A stretch of 64,000 nucleotides of DNA from Bacillota bacterium (GCA_023436065.1 JAEZKU010000067.1:1-64000); one strand, 5' to 3'. Shown: positions 25,611 through 34,798, counted from the stretch's first letter. The notes: a model not told the origin generated them from the letters alone. Program-made: numbers and translations.

Positions 25611-26411
25611 TTATTGCTCATTAAATTCAAATCTTATTACTCGATGATTGGCTATAAAACCTGCTTTTTCTAAAGTCCTTTTGGATGGATAATTAGGATA
25701 CCAGCAACCGCATACAGGTATTTGATTGTTGCTATAACAATATTCTTTAAGTTTCAAAATGATATATGTTCCAATTCCATTATTTCTATATTTACTTGCG
25801 ACTACCATTCCTATGTCATAAAAATTTCTACACTGCCATGTCTTCTTACAAGTTCCTGCACCTAATAGTTCTTTACCTGAGTGAAAAACAAATATTTCTT
25901 TCATTCGAATTTGTTCATCTAAGTCAGAAAAAAAATCATTCCAACCTTCTGCAATTTTATTTATTTCTAAAAGGCTGTCATAATCTTCTTTCTTAGCCAA
26001 TCTCATACTTATATTATCATACTTAATCATAGGATAATTAACATCAATATTGTCTCTAAAAACATAAGCACTGCATGATGACTTCTTTTTAAAATCTAAA
26101 CATAGTGACATAAAAATATGGTCATAAGTAATACATTCTGCTGAGTTTATGTAATTCATATCAATTAAGAATTTAAATATTTCCTGGGAGTGAACCATTG
26201 CATTTTTTACTAAATAAAACTCCCATAGTGTTTTGTTTGAATCAACGCATATATACCCTACCCAAATTGAGTTTTTTTGTATCTTATAGTATTTACACTC
26301 CTGTACATTTTCTTCAGTATTTAACTCTTGGGCATAAAGAAGTTCATTCATATAACATTCTCTTTGCTGTTGTATTTCAGAAAGAGTTATGACTTGGATT
26401 AATTCAATCAT
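25611..26411 (-). CDS. Two-part GNAT-family acetyltransferase
   Basis: 266 residues; the N-terminal ~130 resemble a degenerate GNAT-like half (I-W-V-G-Y-I-C-V-D) and the C-terminal half is a clear GNAT domain with V-V-A-S-K-Y-R-N-N-G-I-G-T-Y-I near residue 210 and R-T-L-E-K-A-G-F near 248. AAGGAGGAC precedes the start. Substrate unknown. Base composition is more AT-rich than the flanking genes. Confidence 0.85.
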   Translation of the reverse strand: MIELIQVITLSEIQQQRECYMNELLYAQELNTEENVQECKYYKIQKNSIWVGYICVDSNKTLWEFYLVKNAMVHSQEIFKFLIDMNYINSAECITYDHIFMSLCLDFKKKSSCSAYVFRDNIDVNYPMIKYDNISMRLAKKEDYDSLLEINKIAEGWNDFFSDLDEQIRMKEIFVFHSGKELLGAGTCKKTWQCRNFYDIGMVVASKYRNNGIGTYIILKLKEYCYSNNQIPVCGCWYPNYPSKRTLEKAGFIANHRVIRFEFNEQ

Positions 26412-26663
26412 GAATTTGTCCTCCTTCTTATTTTAGAAACTTGCTTCGTACTTTCTAACGATTGAGACGTAATATTATTAATAAAACTATCTGTTTCAAT
26501 AAATGATAAAAATTTGCAGTCCCCTAGAAATACTATCCATCCTAATTCTTCATAGCACTTCACTATTTTACATATCGTGATTACTTTACTTTTCATTATA
26601 ATATAAACCAAGCCATATTGCCATATTATTCCTTGTCATTTATGAATCATAAAATAGCCGTAA

Positions 26664-26709
26664 CAAAAAAAGCTTTTGCAGCACGAAATTAATTCATACT
26701 GCAAAAGCT
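26664..26709 (-). terminator. Terminator after the GH112 relic
   Basis: AGCTTTTGCAG (26671–26681) and CTGCAAAAGCT (26699–26709) form an 11-bp stem; reading leftward it ends in a run of seven T. It is placed just past the last codon of the decayed phosphorylase. Confidence 0.85.
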
Positions 26710-26726
26710 CTTACTTCGCCAGGAGG

Positions 26727-27282
26727 CTATATCTCATACCAGATAATTTCATTTGCTTCCAGTTCTAACTCAAAGCTACTGAAGTCTCCGCGATAAATGG
26801 TTGTTATTTGCGGTTCATAGGTGTTATTCATAACGCAATACTTGTTGTTCTTCACGTAAGCATGTACTTCCACATTAAAATTACTGGAGAACCATTTATA
26901 CAGGTTGTCTTCATAATGTACTCCACAGAATACTTCGGTAAAGAACCCCTTCACCGGATCTCCACCCTCATAAAAGGTATCCGGGAAGAAATAGGGAAGA
27001 AATCTTCCTTCGGTATATTTTACACCAGGGATTTCGCTGATCGATGATAAATTCCGGACGGAAGCGATAACCCACCTCTTTCTCAAACTGTTCCAGGATA
27101 TAGGGAGATATTGAGGCAGAGTATCCATACCAGTCAACATACTTTTCACGCATCATCTCGTCAAAGATCAGGGTGAACTGATGGAAAAATGTTGTGTAAC
27201 GTACCACATCAACATACGGATGTTCCTCCAGGAACTTACGAAGACGCAGCAAGAATAAAGAGTATAACAAAGAGCTTGTCAT
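26727..27282 (-). pseudogene. Decayed GH112 1,3-beta-galactosyl-N-acetylhexosamine phosphorylase
   Basis: Three separate pieces of a GH112 phosphorylase survive. Piece 1 (about 27282–27037) has D-V-V-R-Y-T-T-F-F-H-Q-F-T and E-K-Y-V-D-W-Y-G-Y-S-A-S. After a frame change near 27040, piece 2 has I-P-G-V-K-Y-T-E-G-R-F-L-P-Y-F-F-P-D-T-F. After a second junction near 26945, piece 3 is the true C-terminus (F-C-G-V-H-Y-E-D-N-L-Y…E-L-E-A-N-E-I-I-W-Y-E-I). An intact enzyme is about 720 residues; the N-terminal part and two internal blocks are missing here. Ancestral role: phosphorolysis of galacto-N-biose/lacto-N-biose from mucin or host glycans. The pieces are too divergent in frame to be functional. 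Confidence 0.85.
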
Positions 27283-27385
27283 AGAAGGATCATTTGTTTA
27301 TGCCCGGATGGCAAACCATAAATCCGAAAAAGCATCCCACAATAGGTAATCCTTTTAGGATCACTCTATCATAAGATGCTTTTTC

Positions 27386-27805
27386 TTATCTGCCTTTATG
27401 CTTTTCTCGTTTCTTTTGTTGTCTTATGGCAAATTGTCTTTCCGCTTCTGCTTCCTTCTGTTCTCTCGTAAAAACCTTGTGTACAAGCTTATTCTGTTCC
27501 CTCTGTAACTGCAGAGCTTGCTGGGACTTCGTTCCGATACCAACCCGGTCCAGCTGCTTACGCACTTCCCGCTGTCTGCGTTTCGGATTCAGTTTTTCCC
27601 TGTCCTGCACTACGTGCTCCACAGACGGGCTAAAGCAAAGCCTGTCGTAATTTTTTAGAACATAGTCGTGAACCTCATAGTCCTTTGGTTCTGATCCGAA
27701 GGTCACCTTACAGACGGAGAGCCTGTTCACTTCCATTCGCTCAAAGATTCCGACCCAAAAGGGCTCTTCGAAGAACACCTGCAGCTTGCTTGTTACTTTG
27801 TCCAT
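27386..27805 (-). CDS. yjdF: YjdF family protein (DUF2992)
   Basis: 139 residues. The start is the YjdF signature: K-L-Q-V-F-F-E-E-P-F-W-V-G-I-F-E, then K-V-T-F-G-S-E-P-K-D-Y-E-V, ending in a long basic, Gln/Lys-rich helix with Q-K-K-R-E-K-H-K-G-R. AAAGGAGGG lies five bases before ATG 27805; an open extension to 27850 is not needed. A riboswitch-type leader lies immediately upstream. The molecular function of YjdF is not established; association with the riboswitch suggests response to aromatic nitrogen compounds. Confidence 0.9.
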   Translation of the reverse strand: MDKVTSKLQVFFEEPFWVGIFERMEVNRLSVCKVTFGSEPKDYEVHDYVLKNYDRLCFSPSVEHVVQDREKLNPKRRQREVRKQLDRVGIGTKSQQALQLQREQNKLVHKVFTREQKEAEAERQFAIRQQKKREKHKGR

Positions 27806-27919
27806 ATAAACCCTCCTTTCAAGTTTATAGAACAAAGAACGGACAACCAAGGAGGCAGGTTACTGACAGCATATTCTGCTGCATCCGGACTACCAACCGG
27901 ATCGTGTTTTTATCTCTGC
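27806..27919 (-). ncRNA. yjdF riboswitch
   Basis: The leader between the promoter and yjdF carries a strong stem ATCCGG…CCGGAT (27883–27902) in the context ACACGATCCGG, followed by GCAGCA…TGCTGTC and a pairing region near the ribosome binding site. The sequence and its place in front of a DUF2992 gene match yjdF-motif RNAs, which are reported to bind azaaromatic compounds and raise translation. Identification is by pattern and context, without a covariance search. Confidence 0.8.
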
Positions 27920-27925
27920 GCGATT

Positions 27926-27954
27926 ATTATATCCATTTTTTGAAAAAGTTGCAA
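27926..27954 (-). promoter_or_regulatory. yjdF promoter
   Basis: Reading leftward, TTGCAA (27949–27954) and TATAAT (27926–27931) are 17 bases apart. A start near 27919 gives a leader of about 114 bases that holds the riboswitch. Confidence 0.8.
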
Positions 27955-27964
27955 GTATTTCTGC

Positions 27965-28462
27965 TTACTGCATCACCTTTTCCAGCATAAAAGAACCTTC
28001 CTCCCAGTCCTTGGGTTCCTTAATTGCCACCACATGGAAGTTCAGCTTATTCACATAGAAGTTATGGTTTCTTCTAGAGAATATAGGTGTCTCAGTACAC
28101 CATTTCCTGGTATCCGGGTATTCCTTCTCGACAAACTCCCAGATGGCTCTGCCGATCCCCCGATTCTGAAGGTCAGTGTCAACAAATATTGCACCCAGAA
28201 AATTCACCTTTGTCTTCGGATTAATCCACAGGATCAGTCCGGCGATGGTCTTCCCTTCCGAAGAGATCTTATATGCAGTCGAATCCTTATGAAGTCCCCA
28301 TTGTCGCAGGAAATCTCCATTATCATATCCCGGCGGACCTCCTTTATCTTTTCCGAGATGAATCCTGGAATCCTCATCAAATGCCCTGGTCATGACCCCG
28401 GTAAGCACTTCTATATCTTCTTCCCTCATAAGTTCAAAGGTTAACCCTTTATATTCTTTCAT
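27965..28462 (-). CDS. GNAT-family N-acetyltransferase
   Basis: 165 residues with a standard GNAT core: V-N-F-L-G-A-I-F-V-D strand, D-L-Q-N-R-G-I-G-R-A-I-W acetyl-CoA loop near residue 108, and Y-V-N-K-L-N-F near 143. Substrate unknown. Its stop lies just before the yjdF promoter, so yjdF is not in its operon. Confidence 0.88.
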   Translation of the reverse strand: MKEYKGLTFELMREEDIEVLTGVMTRAFDEDSRIHLGKDKGGPPGYDNGDFLRQWGLHKDSTAYKISSEGKTIAGLILWINPKTKVNFLGAIFVDTDLQNRGIGRAIWEFVEKEYPDTRKWCTETPIFSRRNHNFYVNKLNFHVVAIKEPKDWEEGSFMLEKVMQ

Positions 28463-28550
28463 CCATATCCTCCTACTTTAACAGTATCGGAGGACACCCT
28501 CATCGTTTCTTATGCAGGTGTCCTCCTGCAAATACATGTTCATCAGTCGC

Positions 28551-30053
28551 CTATATTTTTTCAACAATATCCTGAAGAACTTTAACAGCCTCAGCTTCGA
28601 ACTCCTTTGCCTGGTGGATCAAAGCAACAAGCTGCTTTCTTACTTCGGCCTTCGCAAAGCTTCTGATATTCTCCTCATTCTGTTCACATCCTCCGACGAT
28701 CTCGCTCATCTTCGGTCCAAGCTCTGCTGCCCTTCGGAAATATTGCGCGGCAAGACCGCATTCCTTAGTGACGGTTTCAAGCTCCTTGCCGACCTGCTCC
28801 AGATATGTAGCTGCATAATAGCGCCCTTCCCCAAGCATCATTACTGCATCGTTCTGGCATACAATCCTCTCATATAGGAGCGGCATAATGGCACCCTCTG
28901 AGAATTCCCTGTCATCCTCAATGGAACCTGCCCAGCAATCATAGGCTTTTTGTCCGCCCGCATACTCTGCTGCAGGTTTCCCGTCCTCATCGTAAAAGAC
29001 GACCTTCTCCTTTGTCAGTATATTGATGGCATTCTCCAGAATTTCCTTATGACTTGCAAGCGCCTCCTGCTTCTCACCCACAGCAATCAAAGCCAGGGTA
29101 CCTTCATTCTCCCACCAACCGTCTGTAGCATAATATCCGTTCTCCTCGATGGTTACCGCTTTTGCGAATTCCTGATTTTCCTGGAAGCAGTTCCAGCCGA
29201 GTAATATCCGCCCGTCTTCTCTGTAACCGGTCACCAGACAAGCCTCCGGGGGACCGATGATTCCGAAGGCGATCACCGGCCTACCCTCATCAATTTCCGC
29301 CTTAATAAACCGAATAAAATCTTCCTTCGAAGCCTTCTCTCTCTGCAGTATCCGGTAGCTTCTTCCCGCTGCCGCGAAAGCCCTCCGAAATGCCTCGAAT
29401 CTGTCCTCATAGATGTTCATGATATCCACATTGCCGCCGTCCCAGCAGGAAGTATTCCACCGCAGACGGAATGCAGCTCCGGTAATTGCCATAATATAAG
29501 CATAATCTACCTGCTGTCCCGTATAGTTTAGGCACGCCTTCATTGCCACGCAGAAGGGCGTACATCCCTCAAAGGAATAAGAGACCCTGGGTACTCCATA
29601 CAGGATGCAGCTATCCTTTGTCTTTACTGTATTATTCATCATAGAATCGACCTCCGATATTCTAGATAAATTCAGTATCATAGGCCAGAATGCCCCTGTC
29701 AGGATCCTTCTTCTGCCAACCTTCAGCTCACAGGGCCGGCTTCGAAAATCTGATGGAAGATAGTGTGTACACCTTTTAAACGCCCGGGTAAAGGTGTCAT
29801 AATTGTCGAACATATAATCCATAGCGATCTGTGTCAGGCTTTTATCCGTATGCATGATGTCAAAGGCTGAGTTCGCTACCCTTCGGTTCAGGATATAGCG
29901 GGAAAGAGTGACACCCGTCACTGCCTTAAAGGTCTCCCTGATATGACGATAAGAGAAACCCACCGCCTTCTCAAGCTCCGGATATTCGATTTCCTCCTTC
30001 ATCCTAGCTTCGATATAGGTTGCCGTTGACCAGATAAATGAATAATATTCCAT
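28551..30053 (-). CDS. AraC-family regulator fused to a BtrH-like/papain-like domain
   Basis: A 500-residue fusion. Residues 1 to about 108 hold two AraC helix-turn-helix units (L-E-K-A-V-G-F-S-Y-R-H-I-R-E-T-F and Q-I-A-M-D-Y-M-F-D-N-Y-D-T-F-T-R-A-F). From about 140 to 330 comes a domain starting V-S-Y-S-F-E-G-C-T-P-F-C-V-A-M, with P-P-E-A-C-L-V-T-G-Y and I-L-L-G-W-N-C-F-Q; this resembles BtrH-type N-terminal / cysteine-peptidase-like domains seen downstream of AraC modules. A helical C-terminal third follows. It is probably a transcription regulator with a ligand- or peptide-sensing domain; whether the Cys is catalytic is unknown. Confidence 0.85.
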   Translation of the reverse strand: MEYYSFIWSTATYIEARMKEEIEYPELEKAVGFSYRHIRETFKAVTGVTLSRYILNRRVANSAFDIMHTDKSLTQIAMDYMFDNYDTFTRAFKRCTHYLPSDFRSRPCELKVGRRRILTGAFWPMILNLSRISEVDSMMNNTVKTKDSCILYGVPRVSYSFEGCTPFCVAMKACLNYTGQQVDYAYIMAITGAAFRLRWNTSCWDGGNVDIMNIYEDRFEAFRRAFAAAGRSYRILQREKASKEDFIRFIKAEIDEGRPVIAFGIIGPPEACLVTGYREDGRILLGWNCFQENQEFAKAVTIEENGYYATDGWWENEGTLALIAVGEKQEALASHKEILENAINILTKEKVVFYDEDGKPAAEYAGGQKAYDCWAGSIEDDREFSEGAIMPLLYERIVCQNDAVMMLGEGRYYAATYLEQVGKELETVTKECGLAAQYFRRAAELGPKMSEIVGGCEQNEENIRSFAKAEVRKQLVALIHQAKEFEAEAVKVLQDIVEKI

Positions 30054-30172
30054 TCCACATCACCTTTCTGACTGAATTTATCATAACTTTGATATAATTA
30101 CTGAACTACTTCCGGAAGTTGATTTTATTATATCAAAACACGGTAAAATGACTCGACTTTTTTGACCCTCCC

Positions 30173-30793
30173 TTAGAGCTCCATCTTATATTGATGCCCA
30201 AAGCTCTCCTCTTCGGTCTTTCTGGAACTGACTACCTGTCTGACCAGCTGCGGTGGTACGCTTCTCAGCAGATCCCCGGTCGCACTTTGATCCAGTATCC
30301 AGGTCGCAAGCTCCTTTTTCGGAAATATCAGGGGCATGCGATTGTGGACTTCCTTCATGGATGCGTTGGCATCCGTTGTGAGAATGACATAACGAAGCTC
30401 TCCCTGATACACATTATAAAGTCCTGCCATATACAGGGTATTGGTATCCTCCAGACGAAACAGATATTTATTTTTCTCCCCATCCCATTCATAGAACCCT
30501 GTTGAGGGAATGATACAGCGACGACTCACCAGACTATCCCGGAAGGTCTTCTTCTCAAATGCCGATTCCGCTCTGGCATTGATGATGACACCTTTTCCGT
30601 CAAACTTCGGAAAGCCCCAACCGCTGAGCGTTGGAGACACCTCCTTCTCTTCCTCAATCAGAACCGGTGCCTGGTCCGTGGGAAAGATTTCCCCGTTCTT
30701 GACTGCGGTTTGATGGAATTTTGCATTCAGCTTCTCCAATATTTCGCGAATTTCATCGCTTTGCTCTACCGTAAAATTATATCTTCCGCACAT
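30173..30793 (-). CDS. SOS response-associated peptidase (SRAP/YedK/HMCES)
   Basis: 206 residues of the SRAP family. Cys2 (M-C-G-R-Y) is the residue that forms a thiazolidine crosslink with abasic sites in single-stranded DNA. The other signatures are N-A-R-A-E-S near 76, I-I-P-S-T-G-F-Y-E-W near 97–106 (catalytic Glu) and H-N-R-M-P near 152 (catalytic His). It shields abasic sites in ssDNA. No LexA box was seen within the ~100 bases upstream. Confidence 0.95.
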   Translation of the reverse strand: MCGRYNFTVEQSDEIREILEKLNAKFHQTAVKNGEIFPTDQAPVLIEEEKEVSPTLSGWGFPKFDGKGVIINARAESAFEKKTFRDSLVSRRCIIPSTGFYEWDGEKNKYLFRLEDTNTLYMAGLYNVYQGELRYVILTTDANASMKEVHNRMPLIFPKKELATWILDQSATGDLLRSVPPQLVRQVVSSRKTEEESFGHQYKMEL

Positions 30794-31042
30794 AGCCTTA
30801 CCTCGCTTTCTATCCGTGAAGGAATGACATTCTCTGATATACCTGTCCTTCCTAATAAAATAGCTTTCTTTATTATGATTACTATTTTACCATAAAATAC
30901 CGCCATGCAATGGGAATTTTTCCAAACATCAAAAAGGCATTTGACTTTTCATAAAATTAGATTATGATAGTCTATGGTATGTATGAAGCAAAAAGCAGTT
31001 TCACACTATGGAAGAACAAACGTATTCAAAGGAGGATACCAT

Positions 31043-32548
31043 ATGAAAACCGGTTTCGACCCGCAGAAGTATATCGAGGAGCAGTCTAAATTTATCCTGG
31101 AGAGAGTGAACAATTACGATAAACTCTATCTGGAATTTGGTGGTAAGCTGATAGGAGACAAGCATGCAAAGCGTGTTTTGCCTGGCTTCGATGAAGATGC
31201 CAAGATTAAACTGCTTCAAAAATTAAAGGATCAGGCTGAGATTCTCATATGTGTATATGCCGGAGACATTGAACGAAATAAAATCCGGGGAGACTTTGGT
31301 ATTACCTACGATATGGAAGTACTACGCCTCCTGGATGATCTCCGCAGTTATGGATTGACAGTGAACAGCGTGGTTATCACCCGTTATAATAAACAACCTG
31401 CGACCACTGTCTTCATTAACAAGCTGGAACGCCGCAACATTAAAGTCTATACACACTCTGCCATTCCCGGTTATCCGGCAGATGTAGAAACCATCGTAAG
31501 TGAGAACGGTTACGGGATCAATCCCTATGTAACCACAACCAAACCGATTGTGGTCGTTACCGCACCCGGACCGAATAGTGGTAAGCTGGCTACCTGTTTA
31601 AATCAGCTGTATCATGAATATAAGATGGGGCACAATGCAGGCTACTCCAAGTTCGAGACCTTCCCCGTATGGAATGTGCCCCTGAAGCACCCTTTGAATA
31701 TCGCATATGAGGCTGCAACCGTAGATTTAAAGGACGTCAACATGATTGATAACTTCCACTTCGAACGTTATAATCAGGTTGCTGTTAATTATAACAGAGA
31801 CTTAGAGATGTTCCCCGTAGTCAAGCGGATCATTGAGAAGATTACCGGCAAGGAATCCATGTACCAGTCGCCTACTGATATGGGTGTAAACCGTGTCGGC
31901 TTCGGGATTACCGATGATGAGGTCATTACTAAGGCTTCCAAGCAGGAAATCATTCGCCGCTATTTCTCGACTATTTGTGACTTTAAGAAGGGTCTTCTGG
32001 ACGAGGAATCCGTGAACAGGATGAAGCTCATCCTTGAGGAAGTGAATTTAAAGCAGGAAGACAGACACTGTGTGCTTCCGGCCAGGGAATATGCTGCAAA
32101 GCTTAAGGAAAGCTGTGCCGATAACGAGGCCGTATCCGTCATTGCCTTCGAATTCGAGAATGGCCATATCATCACCGGACGCGGATCCGATACTATGGAT
32201 TGCTGCTCTGCAGCACTACTTAACGCCATCAAATATCTTGCAGGTATCAGAGACGAGATATTCCTGTTATCACCACTGATTCTGAATACGATTCGCGATT
32301 TGAAGGAACGAGACCTTCACAGTAAGGTTACGAACTTAACTGCAAATGAAATTCTGATTGCCTTAAGCATCTGCGCTGTGACGAACCCGACTGCACAACT
32401 CGCCTATGAGAAGCTGTCCGGTCTTGCCGGAGTTCAGGCGCACTGTACCGTCATGCTGAACCGCAATGACGAGCAGATTTTAAAGAAGCTTGGCATCGAC
32501 GTTACCTGTGATGCGGTATACCCTTCAGAGAACCTGTATTATGTGTAA
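31043..32548 (+). CDS. DUF1846 family protein
   Basis: A 501-residue protein of the DUF1846 family. Features include [16 protein letters not shown] (a phosphate-binding-like loop near residue 172), H-E-Y-K-M-G near 191, Y-E-A-A-T-V-D, and C-A-V-T-N-P-T-A near the C-terminus. Length fits the family. The frame is open to 30974, but ATG 31043 with AAAGGAGG is the normal start. Structures of relatives exist but the biochemical function is not established. No operon partner; a terminator follows. Confidence 0.93.
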   Translation: MKTGFDPQKYIEEQSKFILERVNNYDKLYLEFGGKLIGDKHAKRVLPGFDEDAKIKLLQKLKDQAEILICVYAGDIERNKIRGDFGITYDMEVLRLLDDLRSYGLTVNSVVITRYNKQPATTVFINKLERRNIKVYTHSAIPGYPADVETIVSENGYGINPYVTTTKPIVVVTAPGPNSGKLATCLNQLYHEYKMGHNAGYSKFETFPVWNVPLKHPLNIAYEAATVDLKDVNMIDNFHFERYNQVAVNYNRDLEMFPVVKRIIEKITGKESMYQSPTDMGVNRVGFGITDDEVITKASKQEIIRRYFSTICDFKKGLLDEESVNRMKLILEEVNLKQEDRHCVLPAREYAAKLKESCADNEAVSVIAFEFENGHIITGRGSDTMDCCSAALLNAIKYLAGIRDEIFLLSPLILNTIRDLKERDLHSKVTNLTANEILIALSICAVTNPTAQLAYEKLSGLAGVQAHCTVMLNRNDEQILKKLGIDVTCDAVYPSENLYYV

Positions 32549-32586
32549 TCCTTAGAAATATTACTGGATGTAAATCCTATGAACAT

Positions 32587-32633
32587 AAAATCCTACAGGC
32601 TTGAGGAATCCATTCCTCCACCTGCAGGATTTT
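32587..32633 (+). terminator. Terminator after the DUF1846 gene
   Basis: AAATCCT-ACAGG pairs with CCTGC-AGGATTT, and an inner GAGGAAT…ATTCCTC extends the stem; the sequence ends TTTTC. It separates the rightward gene from the leftward membrane gene at 32656. Confidence 0.85.
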
Positions 32634-32655
32634 CTTATATTTCATCTAATCGCCA

Positions 32656-33135
32656 TCACATTCTGTTTTTATAGTACTGATAAGCGCCCATGTAGGCTGC
32701 AAGGATCAGAAATATCATACCCGACATTAATTTTACCAGGACCGGATAATATAGTCCACCGATCAGAGCAACACCATAGATGACAAACAGCATGACTGTT
32801 AACGTAAACTTAATCGCTTTATTACTGATTTCCTGATTGCGCTCATCCGCATTTTCCAAGCGGCTGTTCTTCAACCTTTCTTCATTCCGAAGAAGGATCG
32901 CATCCTTGATCAATACTACAATCGCACCGATGAATAATCCGGTTCCCATTCCTGCATAGACTCCCAACATCTGCTCACTGATTGAAACCTCCCAGGTGCT
33001 TCTGGCTAATAAGACAATTGCTAAAGTAGCTGCTCCGGCGATAGCGACAAACATAACGATGACCATTCTGGCCTTAATAATCTTCCTATATTCCTCATTT
33101 GTCTTTGCTGTTGTTCCACAATATAATCCTCTCAT
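32656..33135 (-). CDS. Four-helix membrane protein paired with XRE regulator
   Basis: 159 residues with four membrane helices (about 27–43, 57–77, 107–125 and 131–150) and a charged cytoplasmic loop between helices 2 and 3 (K-D-A-I-L-L-R-N-E-E-R-L). Its ATG overlaps the stop of the XRE gene (ATGA), so the two are translationally coupled. The C-terminus ends Y-Q-Y-Y-K-N-R-M. Such XRE/membrane pairs are common in Clostridia; the membrane partner may transduce a signal to the repressor. Not a known toxin. Confidence 0.75.
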   Translation of the reverse strand: MRGLYCGTTAKTNEEYRKIIKARMVIVMFVAIAGAATLAIVLLARSTWEVSISEQMLGVYAGMGTGLFIGAIVVLIKDAILLRNEERLKNSRLENADERNQEISNKAIKFTLTVMLFVIYGVALIGGLYYPVLVKLMSGMIFLILAAYMGAYQYYKNRM

Positions 33136-33341
33136 AAATTCTCATCCTCCTGATCAAAAATAAATATTTCTTCAATTGAGACCCCGAAAAACTGGGCTAT
33201 CTTATGTGCTAATATTAGTGAAGCATTATATTTTCCGTTTTCCAGTGATATAATCGTCTGCCTGGTTACGTTGACTGCATCCGCAAGTTCATTCTGTGTT
33301 ACCTTCTTTGCTTTTCTTAATTCCTGAATTCTTGTCTGCAC
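33132..33341 (-). CDS. XRE-family (Cro/C1-type) transcriptional regulator
   Basis: 69 residues, a single helix-turn-helix domain: K-V-T-Q-N-E-L-A-D-A-V-N-V-T-R-Q-T-I-I-S-L-E at about 13–34 and a conserved F-F-G-V-S-I-E-E-I-F end. The start is GTG with GGAGAG seven bases upstream. It is expected to bind the two direct repeats in its own promoter. Confidence 0.92.
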   Translation of the reverse strand: MQTRIQELRKAKKVTQNELADAVNVTRQTIISLENGKYNASLILAHKIAQFFGVSIEEIFIFDQEDENL

Positions 33342-33466
33342 ATTGTTACTCTCCTCTCATTAACATTTTGCCGCAGGTACCTGCGCGCCAAATACCCTGG
33401 GCAAAAGCGGCACCAACCTAACCGTTACATGGCATAAGTACTATCCAACCTAATACCGCAACCGGT

Positions 33467-33518
33467 AGTATAGTTCGCTTTACATTTTTAGTATAGTATG
33501 CTTTACATTAGATGTCAA
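33467..33518 (-). promoter_or_regulatory. XRE promoter with two direct-repeat operators
   Basis: Reading leftward, TTGACA (33513–33518) and TATACT (33490–33495) are 17 bases apart. A 19-base sequence AGTATAGT-(T/A)-(C/T)-GCTTTACAT occurs at 33467–33485 and 33490–33508, 23 bases apart, one overlapping the -10 and the other just downstream. This fits autorepression by the small XRE protein. Confidence 0.75.
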
Positions 33519-33550
33519 GCATATTTTACATTTTTCTAAAAAAATTATTA

Positions 33551-33617
33551 AAGACGGGCTAAACCACCCGATAAGCCAGATATTAAGTCCAACTTATCGA
33601 GCAGTTCAGCCCGTCTT
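33551..33617. terminator. Hairpin between BIG2 gene and XRE promoter
   Basis: AAGACGGGCT (33551–33560) pairs with AGCCCGTCTT (33608–33617), with an inner ATAAG/CTTAT pairing. Reading leftward it is followed by an AT-rich T-run, so it likely ends the BIG2 gene transcript. Confidence 0.75.
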
Positions 33618-33691
33618 CCTTCTTGTTAACTTCTCTTTTATAGGGGTATCATATTCTGTCCCATATTAAAGATATAGTTCATAATGTAGTC

Positions 33692-34798
33692 TTACTGAAG
33701 ATGAATCAGCAGTGCACGCTTCTGATAATTCTGAAGCAGTGCGCCAGAAGCAGCCGCTGCCTGATTCGTTAACTTGATATCATAATATCCATAGAAGTAA
33801 TTTGCTGCTATGATTGTCAGAGTCTTTCCGTCGCCTGCCAAAACGCCCTTCAGCTCACCCGGATTAACAGCGGACACCCCGCTTGCATTTGTTACCGGTG
33901 TGATCGTAATGGAATTGGCCAGTACCGAGGTAACGGAATTGATCAGAGTGTCTGCCTTCATAGGAGTGCTGAACTTGATCACAAGAGTTTTATCATTGGC
34001 TAAAGCTACATCCTGAACCCTTGCTGCTTCAATTGCAGCTCCTGAGGTCACCTTAATCACTACCTCATCACTCTTTACGGTCGGTAATGTAATAGCTGAA
34101 CCACTGGTCACTGTTGCACTGTCACTGACTGCAGCAGCAGTTAATACTGTTAAGCCTTCCTTTAAAGCTGTAACCACACCGTCTGCATTGACTGTAGCCA
34201 CGGTAGGATCATTGACTGACCAGAGGATCTTACCTGCTGTTCCCTCCGGCTTGATCACAGCATCAAAATTATAGCTGGAGCCTACCGCCATGTACTGAAC
34301 CTTGTCTTTTAACTGTTTGTTGGTAATGCTGACTTCCGCCTTAGTACCTTTTACCGTAATCACACAGGATAATACACTTACCCCTTTCTTCTTATCACCA
34401 ACTACACATTTGATTACAGCTGTTCCGTAATTTACACTTGTCACAAGACCATTGCTGTCCACCTTTGCTACCTTTTCATTGGTAGAATACCAGGTACGTG
34501 CTGTAGTCGCCGCAAGGTTTTTTACTTCGATCTGGTAGGTTACACCGATTCCATCCAGTGTCTTCTTAGTTACTGCGAAGGATGCCTTCTTAGCTTTTTT
34601 AACCTGTTTCTCTTTCTTATCCTTTTTTATTTCTTTAGCCTTCTTTTTCGATACTGCTGTTTTCTCTTTTCTTATCTCTACTCTCTTCTCTTTTTTTGCT
34701 GCCTCCACTACAGATGGTGCGGTGTACTGAAACACCATAGGCATCATCAGTGCAAATGCAAGCAGACAAGCCAAGCCTTTCATAATCATTTTCTTCAT
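33692..34798 (-). CDS. Secreted BIG2-domain protein with Lys-rich linker
   Basis: A 368-residue secreted protein. A signal peptide (about 1–33, ending V-V-E-A-A) is followed by a very Lys-rich linker of about 40 residues. Two bacterial Ig-like (BIG2) units follow, at about 72–150 and 155–255 (W-Y-S-T-N-E-K-V-A-K-V-D-S-N-G-L-V and W-S-V-N-D-P-T-V-A-T-V-N-A-D-G-V-V), then an Ig-like end with K-F-S-T-P-M. BIG2 domains are adhesive or structural wall domains; the basic linker may bind teichoic acids or DNA. ATG 34798 has AAGGAGG; an open extension to 34870 is not used. Its promoter shares a 30-base motif with the ECF sigma operon. Confidence 0.85.
   Translation of the reverse strand: MKKMIMKGLACLLAFALMMPMVFQYTAPSVVEAAKKEKRVEIRKEKTAVSKKKAKEIKKDKKEKQVKKAKKASFAVTKKTLDGIGVTYQIEVKNLAATTARTWYSTNEKVAKVDSNGLVTSVNYGTAVIKCVVGDKKKGVSVLSCVITVKGTKAEVSITNKQLKDKVQYMAVGSSYNFDAVIKPEGTAGKILWSVNDPTVATVNADGVVTALKEGLTVLTAAAVSDSATVTSGSAITLPTVKSDEVVIKVTSGAAIEAARVQDVALANDKTLVIKFSTPMKADTLINSVTSVLANSITITPVTNASGVSAVNPGELKGVLAGDGKTLTIIAANYFYGYYDIKLTNQAAAASGALLQNYQKRALLIHLQ

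Noticed and set aside
26408..26611. 67-codon leftward frame whose stop overlaps the next ATG
   Set aside because: No ribosome binding site, and its last codons are the ribosome binding region of the GNAT gene at 26411. Coupling looks fortuitous.
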